Source: Lachnospiraceae bacterium
Lineage (GTDB): Bacteria; Bacillota; Clostridia; Lachnospirales; Lachnospiraceae
Length of the DNA: 64,000 bases
Direction of reading: 5' to 3'
Assembly (NCBI GenBank): GCA_023664345.1
Contig: JAMPFQ010000004.1
Span: forward strand, 90,184 to 154,183
Shown: in pieces, positions 32,344-40,703 of the stretch
Numbering within the stretch: the stretch's first letter is position 1
Layout of the letters: each line of letters starts with the position of its first letter
The notes under the pieces: generated by a model
Database searches by the model: none
Told to the model about the DNA's origin: nothing
The model's input: only the letters and a program-made list of their open reading frames with translations
Position numbers and translations under genes: made by a program

Positions 32344-33834
32344 ATGGACAGAAAATCATACGATAAGGTCAGCCGGTGGTTCGACGATCACCGGGAGGAA
32401 ATGACAAAGGATATCATGCGGCTGGTGCGGATTCCCAGCGTTTCCTGCCCACAGGAGGGGGACGAGGCTCCTTTCGGGCAAGGGTGCAGGGACTGTCTGG
32501 AAGAAATGCTGGTGCTGGGCCGAGAACATGGTTTCTGTACGGAAAATTATGAGAACCGGTTGGGGAGCATCGGTTCCCGGGATAAGGACTGGGACAATAT
32601 GATCGGCTTCTGGAACCACCTGGATGTGGTTCCGGTGGGGAATCAATGGACTTATGAGCCTTTTGAACCCATTCTGAAAGATTATTTCCTCATAGGACGG
32701 GGCGCCCAGGACAACAAGGGGCCTGCGGTGGGAATCCTGTACATGATGAAATGCCTGAGGGAACTGGAGATTCCCATGAAACATCAGCTGCGCCTGTTCG
32801 TGGGATGCGACGAGGAGCGCGGCATGGCGGATATGGAATATTATACCAGCCGCTATCCTGTCCCCCGCCTGTCCATGATCGCGGACAGCGGATTCCCCGT
32901 ATGTTATGGGGAAAAAGGGATTATTGAGGGCAGTTTTCACAGCCGTGATACCGTCAGTGACCTGATCTTGGAACTGACAGGCGGCAGCGCCAGCAACATG
33001 ATTCCGGATGCCGCTTATGTGGTGGTGCGGGCAACGGATGAACTTACGGAAGTTCTGCAGGAACACATAAGATCAGGGCAGACAGGCGCAATTCCGGCGA
33101 TTGCGGAACAACAGGGTTTCCCACATATCAACGTGGAGCAGCAGAACGGCACCATCCGCATCTCTGCCACAGGCAAAAGCAGACACAGCGCTTTCCCCCA
33201 GGGCAGCGTAAACGCGATCCATGAACTGATGCGCTTTCTGAGCGAACTGACCCCATTGCCGGAAAAAGACAGGGAACTGTTCGGCAGGCTGGCATATCTG
33301 TCCGAGGAGTATTACGGCGAGCACACAGGCATCGCGGGCAGCGACGAAGTATCCGGCAGGACCACCTGCGCCGCCACGGTGCTGAGGCTTCAGGACAGGC
33401 AGGTGTCCCTGCTTTTTAACATCCGCTATATCATCACGGCGGACAGAACCATGCTTTCTGACAATCTGTCACGGACAGCGGCGGAAAACGGGCTGCTCTG
33501 GGAAACGGAACGGGACTCCGCCCCGAATTATTTTCCCAGGGAACATCCGGCAGTACAGCTTCTCACAGACCTTTACAACGAGATCACAGGAAGCCATGCG
33601 GAAAGCTTCGTCATGGGCGGCGGAACCTACGCCAGGAAACTGCCCAGAGCCTTTGCCTACGGCGTGGGCGGAATGCAGGAATCAGAGGAAGACCTGCGAT
33701 TGAAAAAACAGCTTTTCCTCCCCGGACACGGCGGCGCCCATGAACCGGACGAGGGGCTGAACCTGCGGCTCCTGACGGGAGCAATGAAGATATACACCAT
33801 GGCGGTGATTGCTTTGAACGACTGCAAAATATAA
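32344..33834 (+). CDS. M20 family metallopeptidase, PepV-like dipeptidase, copy 2
   Basis: A 496-aa paralogue of the 26961 protein. Ligand motifs are [46 protein letters not shown] and [29 protein letters not shown] is shared. [22 protein letters not shown] is the lid-domain His region. AGGAGG lies 8 bases before ATG. Two diverged M20 enzymes in one operon suggest two related substrates or sequential trimming. It is the last gene; a terminator at 33835 follows. Confidence 0.9.
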   Translation: MDRKSYDKVSRWFDDHREEMTKDIMRLVRIPSVSCPQEGDEAPFGQGCRDCLEEMLVLGREHGFCTENYENRLGSIGSRDKDWDNMIGFWNHLDVVPVGNQWTYEPFEPILKDYFLIGRGAQDNKGPAVGILYMMKCLRELEIPMKHQLRLFVGCDEERGMADMEYYTSRYPVPRLSMIADSGFPVCYGEKGIIEGSFHSRDTVSDLILELTGGSASNMIPDAAYVVVRATDELTEVLQEHIRSGQTGAIPAIAEQQGFPHINVEQQNGTIRISATGKSRHSAFPQGSVNAIHELMRFLSELTPLPEKDRELFGRLAYLSEEYYGEHTGIAGSDEVSGRTTCAATVLRLQDRQVSLLFNIRYIITADRTMLSDNLSRTAAENGLLWETERDSAPNYFPREHPAVQLLTDLYNEITGSHAESFVMGGGTYARKLPRAFAYGVGGMQESEEDLRLKKQLFLPGHGGAHEPDEGLNLRLLTGAMKIYTMAVIALNDCKI

Positions 33835-33865
33835 GGCGAGATCAGCTTTCTACGCCAATCTCGCC
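33835..33865. terminator. Bidirectional terminator
   Basis: GGCGAGAT facing ATCTCGCC between the convergent M20 gene and AraC gene, overlapping the last codons of the latter. Confidence 0.65.
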
Positions 33866-34807
33866 GCTTGCTTTATAGGGAGCGTACCTGGGCGCGGATT
33901 TCAGGATCTCACGCTTCTCATTGCGGAAAGCCTGGGGGCTGCATCCCATGATCTCACGGAAAGTCCGGTTGAAGCCGGAATGGGACTGGAACCCCGTATC
34001 CAGCGCGATGGAGAGGATACTGTCCTCCGTGCTGATCAGGAAATAACACGCTTTCCGGATCCGGACGCCGCGCAGATACTGGAGCGGCGTCTGATGGAAA
34101 CCGCTGCGGAAATACGCGAGGAACTGCTTCCCGGACAGACCGCACAGCTGCGCCAGAAGCACGATATCCGGCTCCCTGGCATATTCCCTGTCCATGTAGG
34201 ATATGGCAGGGAACAGCCGGGCGCGGAGATTCTCCGGCCGACACTCGGCAGGACGCTCCGCTCCGGATTCCCCGTAATTTTCCAGGTGCCAGCGGTAAAG
34301 CCGCACCAACAGCGTCTCCAACAGCCCTGAGACCGTCTGGAGACAGTATTCCTCTTTCTGCTTGATCGTCTTGACGATCAGACGAATCAGCACCGCTTCC
34401 TCTTTAAAAGTGCTTGCCCTGAAAATCTTCGGGAAATCCGCATAACGATACCATAACATTTCCTCCGGCAGCCCCTTGGAGTAAAAAGGCGCCAGCGCCT
34501 CCTGAGGGTTGAAAAAAAGATAGTGACAGCATACATCCGTATCTTTCTGGGGCGGGAAAAAGGAAGCATGGGTATAAAACGGAGGCAGGAAAAGAAAATC
34601 GCCCGCATCCACCTGCCTGTAAGTATTCTCCAGGTTCCACGTCATGGAGCCTTTCTCACATAACGCGATCTCAATACAGTTGTGGAAATGGATAAAGTCA
34701 ACATGGTCGGAAATCTGAACTCCCTGCATCAAGAGCACGGGAAATCCCTGCGAAAATTCGTACTCACGGTATGTAATGGGGAGGGACGGAAAATCTTTGG
34801 CAGTCAT
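33842..34807 (-). CDS. AraC family transcriptional regulator with cupin sensor
   Basis: A 321-aa protein. The cupin half has HFHNCIEIALCEKGSMTW and VDAGDFLFLPPFYTH. The HTH half has EPDIVLLAQLCGLSGKQFL, TPLQYLRGVRIRKACYFL and SILSIALDTGFQSHSGFNRT. It is related in architecture to the AraC protein at 22624. Its start overlaps the stop of the Fur-family gene by 4 bases, so it is translated with the metal-response operon, yet it lies next to the peptidase/ABC locus, its likely target. This may link that pathway to metal status. Confidence 0.9.
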   Translation of the reverse strand: MTAKDFPSLPITYREYEFSQGFPVLLMQGVQISDHVDFIHFHNCIEIALCEKGSMTWNLENTYRQVDAGDFLFLPPFYTHASFFPPQKDTDVCCHYLFFNPQEALAPFYSKGLPEEMLWYRYADFPKIFRASTFKEEAVLIRLIVKTIKQKEEYCLQTVSGLLETLLVRLYRWHLENYGESGAERPAECRPENLRARLFPAISYMDREYAREPDIVLLAQLCGLSGKQFLAYFRSGFHQTPLQYLRGVRIRKACYFLISTEDSILSIALDTGFQSHSGFNRTFREIMGCSPQAFRNEKREILKSAPRYAPYKASGEIGVES

Positions 34808-35232
34808 GGCAAATTCCTCCTGCAGTCCTTACAATACCCATACAGTTCCAGCTTATGTCCGGTCACTGTAAAGTCTCCCGTCTCCTGCCCTAAATGGATA
34901 TGCGCGAAAGGACAGCTTTGCAGGGCGATCCTCTTATGGCATTCCAGGCACACGGCGTAGTGGGTGTGTCCGCCCCGGTTCAGTTCATAGACCAGGTTGC
35001 CTCCTCCCATCCAGGCAGTCTTTGACACCAGCCCCTTTTCCTCAAAAGCCGCCAATATCCTGTAGATCGTGGAAAGCGCGTATTCCTCGCCATCTGCCTG
35101 CTTTTCCGCCAGATGGTAGATCCGTACCGCGCTGAGCGGTTCCGCCGCCTCATACAGCACGGCATACACATTTTTCCGCTGCCTTGTCCATTTTATTCCC
35201 TTTGGGTATTCTACTTCTTTCTGTTCCGCCAT
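34804..35232 (-). CDS. Fur family transcriptional regulator (Fur/Zur/PerR)
   Basis: A 142-aa Fur-fold protein. The winged helix is RQRKNVYAVLYEAAEPLSA and STIYRILAAFEEKGLV. The metal region has GGHTHYAVCLECHKRI, CPFAHIHL, TVTGHKLELYGYCKDC, including CxxC pairs for structural zinc. Sub-family (iron, zinc, manganese, peroxide) cannot be fixed from motifs alone. The nearby palindrome at 36900-36938 before the metal-exporter gene is its probable operator. It ends inside the AraC start codon. Confidence 0.9.
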   Translation of the reverse strand: MAEQKEVEYPKGIKWTRQRKNVYAVLYEAAEPLSAVRIYHLAEKQADGEEYALSTIYRILAAFEEKGLVSKTAWMGGGNLVYELNRGGHTHYAVCLECHKRIALQSCPFAHIHLGQETGDFTVTGHKLELYGYCKDCRRNLP

Positions 35233-35324
35233 ATCAATTCTCCGTACTGGGGCATCTATTGTGCAGATGCCTTTCTTCCAATGTCATGACCAAAATCCGG
35301 ACCTGTAAATATGGGACTGCATCC

Positions 35325-36026
35325 TCAATACAGCGCCGCCATCTGCTGATACTCAAAATCCGGTCTGCGTGCCAGAAAGATATCCCTTTCCGGCATTTTA
35401 TCCAGGCCATATAACAGGTTGACAATATGCCACTGGTAATACCATTCTCCGGTGTCATAGTCCAGATCACGCTCATTCCAGAGCACGCGCCCATACTGCC
35501 CTGCGCCCAGGGAAAAGGCCGTCTCGTTTAAAATATCATGGCGGTACAGGGAAGAATCCACATTATGGTAATCCTTGTTATGTCCCCGCCTGACCGGCTG
35601 GCCGCCGCGGCGTTCATCATAAAAAAATGACACCTCGTAACTCCCTGCATCCCATCGGACAGCTAAATGAGTGAGATTTAAGTCCTGCGCCGAAAAATAC
35701 CATTGAAAGCGGTATCCGTCGTCCAGGCGCAAAGCCTGGATCACAGTCTCCTTTTGCCAGAAACTCAGACGATGCACAAAAATATCTCCATGGAACGTAT
35801 CAGGAGATTTATCCAACGAATATGCCATGGGAAATCCCGCCCGAACCCCGGCGGAAACGGAACCCCTTTCTCTCTTGCCCCAGGCAAGGCAGATATCCTG
35901 AACCAGCAGCAAATGATACACCCCCGCGTATATGCCTCCCACGCTAACTCCCATGATTCCGCCTCGCGGAATCACAAATCTGGATGAAAAACGCCCTATG
36001 CTGCGAGCATTAGAACTTCTTTTCAC
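35325..36026 (-). CDS. Hypothetical protein
   Basis: Up to 233 aa from GTG 36026, or about 209 aa from the ATG at 35954 (GVSVGGIYAGVYHLLLVQ), which has GAGGCGG upstream. It is rich in Trp, Tyr, Arg and Asp (YRFQWYFSAQDLNLTHLA, WYYQWHIVNLLYGLDKMP), with no signal or membrane segment and no family I recognise. It lies 1-2 bases after the metal exporter stop, so it belongs to the same minus-strand transcript. Confidence 0.6.
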   Translation of the reverse strand: MKRSSNARSIGRFSSRFVIPRGGIMGVSVGGIYAGVYHLLLVQDICLAWGKRERGSVSAGVRAGFPMAYSLDKSPDTFHGDIFVHRLSFWQKETVIQALRLDDGYRFQWYFSAQDLNLTHLAVRWDAGSYEVSFFYDERRGGQPVRRGHNKDYHNVDSSLYRHDILNETAFSLGAGQYGRVLWNERDLDYDTGEWYYQWHIVNLLYGLDKMPERDIFLARRPDFEYQQMAALY

Positions 36027-36027
36027 C

Positions 36028-36861
36028 CTAATATCCTACCACAATTCCCACAAAAACACCAATAAAATATAGCAGTGCCAGAATCTTCAGATTCTCTTTC
36101 CTGTCATGGTTCACCCGAAACAGGATCAGCAGCCCCACCCCGGAACCGGTGAGCAGGCCAGCCAGCATGGCTCCCGTACCGATCACTCCTTCCAGATACA
36201 GCTGGGTGATTGCCACGGAACCCGCACAGTTGGGGATCAGCCCCACAAGGCTTGCCAGAACGGGTCCCAGCACTTTGCGGTTCAAGATCGATCCCGCCAG
36301 AGCGTCCTCCCCCACAAAGAAGAAAAGCAGGTTCAGCAAAAAAGTAATAATCAGGATAAAACCGCCGATCTGCGCCGTATGCACCAGGGCGGAGCGGAAA
36401 ACACTTCCCTCCTCGCAATGGCAGTGCTCCTGTTCGCAGATCTCATGGATATGATGCTCTTCCTCCCTGTGGCGGGAAAAGACCATATCAACCGCAAAAC
36501 CCGCAACAATACCTATCGCCGCCTTTGCCAGCAATATCAACACGATGGTTCGGACCGGCGCCTGCTCCGAGATCAGGATCGGCAGCATTTCATCCGAGGT
36601 GGACAGATAGATTGCCAGCAGAGCCCCCAAAGTGATCAATCTTCCCGCATACAGATTGGATGCCGCCGCGGAAAATCCGCACTGAGGCACTACCCCCAGC
36701 GCACCGCCGATCACAGGCCCCAGCCTCCCCGCCCTCCGCACCAGCCCCTGGGCTTTCTTTCCTGTCTTGTGCTCCAAATATTCCATTCCCAGATAAGTCA
36801 AAAACAAAAACGGAACCAACTTCACAGTATCCAGCAAAGTATCTATGATAACGCCTGACAT
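36028..36861 (-). CDS. Putative manganese/heavy-metal exporter (ArsP_2-type permease)
   Basis: A 277-aa membrane protein with about eight to ten helices. VKLVPFLFLTYLGMEYLEHK opens the family. Two internal repeats carry GVVPQCGFSAAASNLYAGR and GLIPNCAGSVAITQLYLEG, the PxCxxS pattern of permeases in this group (PF11449-like). A His/Cys/Glu-rich loop (EEEHHIHEICEQEHCHCEEG) between the halves probably binds metal. GGAGG precedes ATG. It is first in the transcript with the Fur-family gene, under the promoter and palindrome at 36900-36963. The exported ion is inferred. Confidence 0.85.
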   Translation of the reverse strand: MSGVIIDTLLDTVKLVPFLFLTYLGMEYLEHKTGKKAQGLVRRAGRLGPVIGGALGVVPQCGFSAAASNLYAGRLITLGALLAIYLSTSDEMLPILISEQAPVRTIVLILLAKAAIGIVAGFAVDMVFSRHREEEHHIHEICEQEHCHCEEGSVFRSALVHTAQIGGFILIITFLLNLLFFFVGEDALAGSILNRKVLGPVLASLVGLIPNCAGSVAITQLYLEGVIGTGAMLAGLLTGSGVGLLILFRVNHDRKENLKILALLYFIGVFVGIVVGY

Positions 36862-36899
36862 AATGTGCCTCCATTCATGGATAAAGAAATCCTAACGCA

Positions 36900-36963
36900 A
36901 GTACTAGATGCAAATGAGTTGCATTTGCATCTAGTACTATACCACATTCCAGCACCTTGTCAA
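36900..36963 (-). promoter_or_regulatory. Promoter and 39-bp Fur-like palindrome
   Basis: On the minus strand TTGACA (36963-36958), 16 bases and TATAGT (36941-36936). Overlapping the -10 and start is a perfect inverted repeat with 17-base arms (36900-36916 and 36922-36938) around 5 bases: AGTACTAGATGCAAATG against its complement. Nested inside are TGCAAATG and CATTTGCA, the style of Fur-family boxes. Confidence 0.8.
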
Positions 36964-36994
36964 GCACTTATCCTTATATTGCTGCCAGCAACCA

Positions 36995-37171
36995 GGCGGT
37001 GTCATGCTGCCCTGTCATAGGCGGACTTTGGGGGACGCACTTAGCGGAGATGAAATCCACTGCCTACGAAGACTTGAACGCGAACGCTCTATTCGCGTAC
37101 TAGTCGTAGTTGGCAGTTAGTTCAGCGCCGCGTTGTCCCGTCCGCATAGGATAGGACAGCATGACACCGCC
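36995..37171. repeat. 177-bp inverted-repeat element
   Basis: Terminal arms of 32 bases (36995-37026 and 37140-37171) begin GGCGGTGTCATGCTG and match with a few mismatches. Inside, GGGACGC pairs with GCG.TGTCCC and CTGCC-TACGA/TCGTAG..GGCAG brackets GCGAA/TTCGC, so nearly the whole unit folds on itself. No coding capacity. It may be a MITE or a long structured 3' element after the 37208 gene. Confidence 0.7.
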
Positions 37172-37207
37172 GTCCCATCCGCCATAAACCGACAAGCCGC
37201 CAGCCCC

Positions 37208-38281
37208 CTACTCCCCCAAAGAAAACGTCACCATCCACTTCCCTTCCACATGAATCCCCGATACCCAGAAATCCCCCCGCAGGGAATACTCCGGCAATTC
37301 CTCCGGCGATATCGCAAACACCTCATCCGTGTATGCCACCGTCTCTGTCTCCTCCGTAGCGCCCCAAAAATGCAGGCTGTAATCAGAATCCCTCCGACCA
37401 CCCCGGCTGTCCACCACCCGAAAGAACCCATGATTATCATTTTCCAGATTATCCGGAGCCGCCTGCTGGATGTGCAGCATACCATCCACATAACCCAGCC
37501 CTGTCAGTTCCATTCCCACCACAGGGAACCGCTCATCCCCCTGCCCGGGAACCAGCACCTTTGCCTCATGCTCATTAAAATCCACATAGTCGCGCCAATG
37601 CAGCCCTCCCGCTCCACTCAGGGTGGCAGTCATGGTCTGGGGATCTTCCTCCGCCTCTGTCAGCGGTATGGGGATCTCGATATCCTCATAATACTCCTTT
37701 TGTCCGATAAATTCCCTGACGGAAAAGGTGACTTTTCCCGTCCCGATCTCCTTATCATCCGTTATGGTGATCAGATAAGTAACGATCCCTGTCTCCTCGT
37801 CAAATCCCACTTTCTCACAGTGCCCGATACTGCTGTCCGCATTGGTCCAGATATGGTAACTGTCATAGAGATCCGTAGTGGCGTCGATGCGGTCTCCCTC
37901 CAGATCCTGCATGGTAATATAGACCTGTGCCACATTGCCCTGAATGCTGGCGGATACCACCTCCATGCGGATGCCCTGATCCTCGTCCCACATCTGCACG
38001 GGCACGAACCTCTGGGCCAGTCCCGGGGATACCAGATGCATCAACTGATAAATGACAGGATTCGACGCCATCACTGGCAGGGTGATGCAGGCGCATAGAC
38101 ATACCACCGCAGCCGCAGCCGAGACTTTCAGGAATTTCCCGCCCAGGTACCTGCCCCAATACCTGCCCGGATGCTCCTTTCTTTCCTTCTGCTCCCCGGC
38201 CTTTTGCAGAAGTTCCTCCAGCAGCGCCTGATCCGGCGCGATCTGTTCATTCATTTTCCGATATTTTTCTTTAAATCCCAT
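37208..38281 (-). CDS. DUF4179 domain-containing anti-sigma-like membrane protein
   Basis: A 357-aa protein with a cytoplasmic N-terminus of about 45 aa, one helix (VSAAAAVVCLCACITLPVMA), and a large extracellular DUF4179 domain (NPVIYQLMHLVSPGLAQRFV, EVVSASIQGNVAQVYITMQD, HVEGKWMVTFSLGE). Such proteins are encoded with ECF sigma factors and are thought to hold them at the membrane. Its start overlaps the sigma gene end by 11 bases, supporting a regulator/anti-sigma pair. The signal sensed is unknown. Confidence 0.88.
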   Translation of the reverse strand: MGFKEKYRKMNEQIAPDQALLEELLQKAGEQKERKEHPGRYWGRYLGGKFLKVSAAAAVVCLCACITLPVMASNPVIYQLMHLVSPGLAQRFVPVQMWDEDQGIRMEVVSASIQGNVAQVYITMQDLEGDRIDATTDLYDSYHIWTNADSSIGHCEKVGFDEETGIVTYLITITDDKEIGTGKVTFSVREFIGQKEYYEDIEIPIPLTEAEEDPQTMTATLSGAGGLHWRDYVDFNEHEAKVLVPGQGDERFPVVGMELTGLGYVDGMLHIQQAAPDNLENDNHGFFRVVDSRGGRRDSDYSLHFWGATEETETVAYTDEVFAISPEELPEYSLRGDFWVSGIHVEGKWMVTFSLGE

Positions 38282-38747
38282 AGCCTTCCTCCTCTAAGAT
38301 CTCTCTCAGCATGATCCTCGCCCTGGTCAGCTGGGTCCTCACCGTGGACTCTTTCCGCCGGAGAATCTCCGCAATCTTCGCCACCGATAGTTCTTCATAG
38401 TAAAAAAGGTGTATCACGTCCCGATACTTCTGCGGAAGCCTGGAAAGTTCCCCGTACAGTTCCAGGCTTTCCCTTTCCTCAAAGGGCAGATCCTCCTCCA
38501 GCGCCACGGTGCGCTTTTTCCAGAGGGAGGCCAGCAGTGTGTTGGAACAGTTGACCGTCACCCGCAGGAGCCATGCCTTGCAGTGTTCCTCGTTTTCAAA
38601 TATAGGACGCTTTTTCAGCAGCCGCAGGAACACTTCCTGATAGACCTCGTCTGCGTCCTCCTTTGTCCCCGTTCTGGCAAAGGCCAGGCGGTAGACCATA
38701 TCTGAGTATGTTTTGATGATCTGTTCGGGATCATATCCTATGCGCAT
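38271..38747 (-). CDS. RNA polymerase ECF sigma factor (sigma-70 family)
   Basis: A 158-aa ECF sigma factor. Region 2 has YSDMVYRLAFARTGTKEDAD and EVYQEVFLRLLKK. Region 4 has LPQKYRDVIHLFYYEELSVA, KIAEILRRKESTVRTQLTRA. Only these two regions are present, as in all ECF factors. It is translated with the DUF4179 protein. An auto-regulated promoter is expected upstream of 38747, but I cannot assign one with confidence. Confidence 0.93.
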   Translation of the reverse strand: MRIGYDPEQIIKTYSDMVYRLAFARTGTKEDADEVYQEVFLRLLKKRPIFENEEHCKAWLLRVTVNCSNTLLASLWKKRTVALEEDLPFEERESLELYGELSRLPQKYRDVIHLFYYEELSVAKIAEILRRKESTVRTQLTRARIMLREILEEEGYGI

Positions 38748-38872
38748 GGACGATCTGACCTCCTTTCACTGTTAATACCGTTAAGATACACGAAAAGCTA
38801 CAAAAACAATTATACCATTTCCCAGAATATGTGATAGAATATATCTGTTACAGATAATTTATGGGGATCATT

Positions 38873-40693
38873 ATGAAAACAGCGGAGCGTTTTAAAAAGA
38901 ATATCCGGCTTCCCGCAGGCAGTATCCAGAAAAGGATACTGATCATCACCATATCCTGCCTGTTCTGTATGTGCGTCATCATCAGTTCCGTCAGTTTCTA
39001 TATCTTCCAGAATTATCTGCAGAACAGCCTGATCCACTCTACGGAGGCCAGCCTGCAGCTGCTTTCGGATTCCATCAACAGTGGCATGGACGATATTTCA
39101 CAGATCGTGCGGTTCTGCCAGACCAACACGAACATTGCTACTTATATACAGAGGAATCCCAATCCCGGCTCCATCCTGTCCGTGTCCACCTACGACCGTA
39201 TGTACGAAGAATACGGCAACAATCCGTCAAAAGATCATATCAACAGGCTGGCTGTGATCACTAACGAACACTTTTTACAGATCGTCAGCGCCACCTACTC
39301 CTCCACTGCCGACCTGACGTCTGAGGTGCCCAAACTGCCATATTTTGACAGGCTGCTGGAGGCTGATACCTACGATTTTTCCACCGGGTTTGTAAAAGAC
39401 CCTTTTTCCCGCAACGGAAAAAGCGTGCTTCCGGTGATCCGGCCCATCACTTATAAATACAGTTCCGTCCGGGGCGGCGTCCTCTTTCTGGAGATCTCTT
39501 CCGATTTATTTACCAGCGCCCTGAAGCGTTATACGACTGCGGAGGACAGCTATATGTATCTGTCCATAGGCGGGCACAGTTACGTTTATCGGGATGACAG
39601 CCTTGTGGAAATGGACGAGCCTTACCAGATCACGCGGGATCTGTCTTCCTCCACGCTGACTGAAACCATCAGCGTCAAAGAGATCCAGGACGGGGAGGGT
39701 TCCCGCCTGGTGCTGATCTCCCCCCTGAACATGCCGGACTGTTACATCTGCCAGAGCATCTCCCATTCCGAACTGCGGGATCAGCAGCTGCTCCTGTGGC
39801 CCATCCTGGGCGGCACGCTGGTCAGCATCGTGGGAATCGGCATCCTGCTGATGATCACCCTGAACCGCATGATCAATGTGCCGGTCTCCAAGATCAGGGC
39901 AAAAATGCTGCGGGTGGCGGACGGCGACTTTGAGCGCGACCCCTCCATCGAATGGAATCATGAACTGGGCGAGATCGGCAGGGGCATCAACGATCTGTCA
40001 GAAAATGTCTACCTGCTGATGAACCGGAGGCTGGAGGACGAGAAACAGAAAAAAGACCTGGAATATAAAATGCTCCAGAGTCAGATCAATCCTCATTTTA
40101 TCTACAACACGCTAAATTCCATCAAATGGATGGCTACCATCCAGGGTTCTGCGGGAATCTCTGAAATGACCACCGCCCTGGCGAAGCTGTTGAAAAGTAT
40201 TTCCAAGGGAACTAGGCTGATGGTCCCCATTGAGGAAGAACTGTCGCTCTTGCAGGATTATTTTACCATACAGAGTTACCGTTACGGCGGCACTATCACC
40301 ATGGAGATACAGGTGGATGAGGATTCCCTGTTACAGTGCCAGATCATAAAATTCACCTTACAGCCCCTGGTGGAAAACGCCATTTTCCACGGCGTGGAGC
40401 CCAAGGGGGCAGGACATATCCTGATCCATGTCTCCTCTGAAAAGCTGACGGAAGAAAGCGAGCCTTCCATCCGCATCGATGTGACTGATGACGGTATCGG
40501 GATACCTGCGGAGAAAGCTGCACAGATTCTCCTGTCCAACGAGGACAACAGCACGGAATTTTTCCGGGAGATCGGGGTCAGCAATGTGCATAAAAGGTTA
40601 CAATACGAGTTTGGCGCGGCTTACGGCATCACAATAGACAGTGTGGAGGGCGAATACACCACCATGTCCATCCACATTCCATGCAGGATATAA
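38873..40693 (+). CDS. YesM-like sensor histidine kinase
   Basis: A 606-aa membrane kinase: helix at about 22-45, an extracellular sensor of about 250 aa, a second helix (LGGTLVSIVGIGILLMITL), a HAMP-like linker, then His_kinase (PF06580) with LQSQINPHFIYNTLNSIKW containing the phospho-His, and HATPase_c with LVENAIFHGV and VTDDGIGIP. ATG 38873 is preferred over 38861. It is followed 10 bases later by the YesN-type response regulator. Such pairs usually sense extracellular carbohydrates or stress and activate nearby polysaccharide genes. Confidence 0.93.
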   Translation: MKTAERFKKNIRLPAGSIQKRILIITISCLFCMCVIISSVSFYIFQNYLQNSLIHSTEASLQLLSDSINSGMDDISQIVRFCQTNTNIATYIQRNPNPGSILSVSTYDRMYEEYGNNPSKDHINRLAVITNEHFLQIVSATYSSTADLTSEVPKLPYFDRLLEADTYDFSTGFVKDPFSRNGKSVLPVIRPITYKYSSVRGGVLFLEISSDLFTSALKRYTTAEDSYMYLSIGGHSYVYRDDSLVEMDEPYQITRDLSSSTLTETISVKEIQDGEGSRLVLISPLNMPDCYICQSISHSELRDQQLLLWPILGGTLVSIVGIGILLMITLNRMINVPVSKIRAKMLRVADGDFERDPSIEWNHELGEIGRGINDLSENVYLLMNRRLEDEKQKKDLEYKMLQSQINPHFIYNTLNSIKWMATIQGSAGISEMTTALAKLLKSISKGTRLMVPIEEELSLLQDYFTIQSYRYGGTITMEIQVDEDSLLQCQIIKFTLQPLVENAIFHGVEPKGAGHILIHVSSEKLTEESEPSIRIDVTDDGIGIPAEKAAQILLSNEDNSTEFFREIGVSNVHKRLQYEFGAAYGITIDSVEGEYTTMSIHIPCRI

Positions 40694-40703
40694 AGGAGAA
40701 ACC

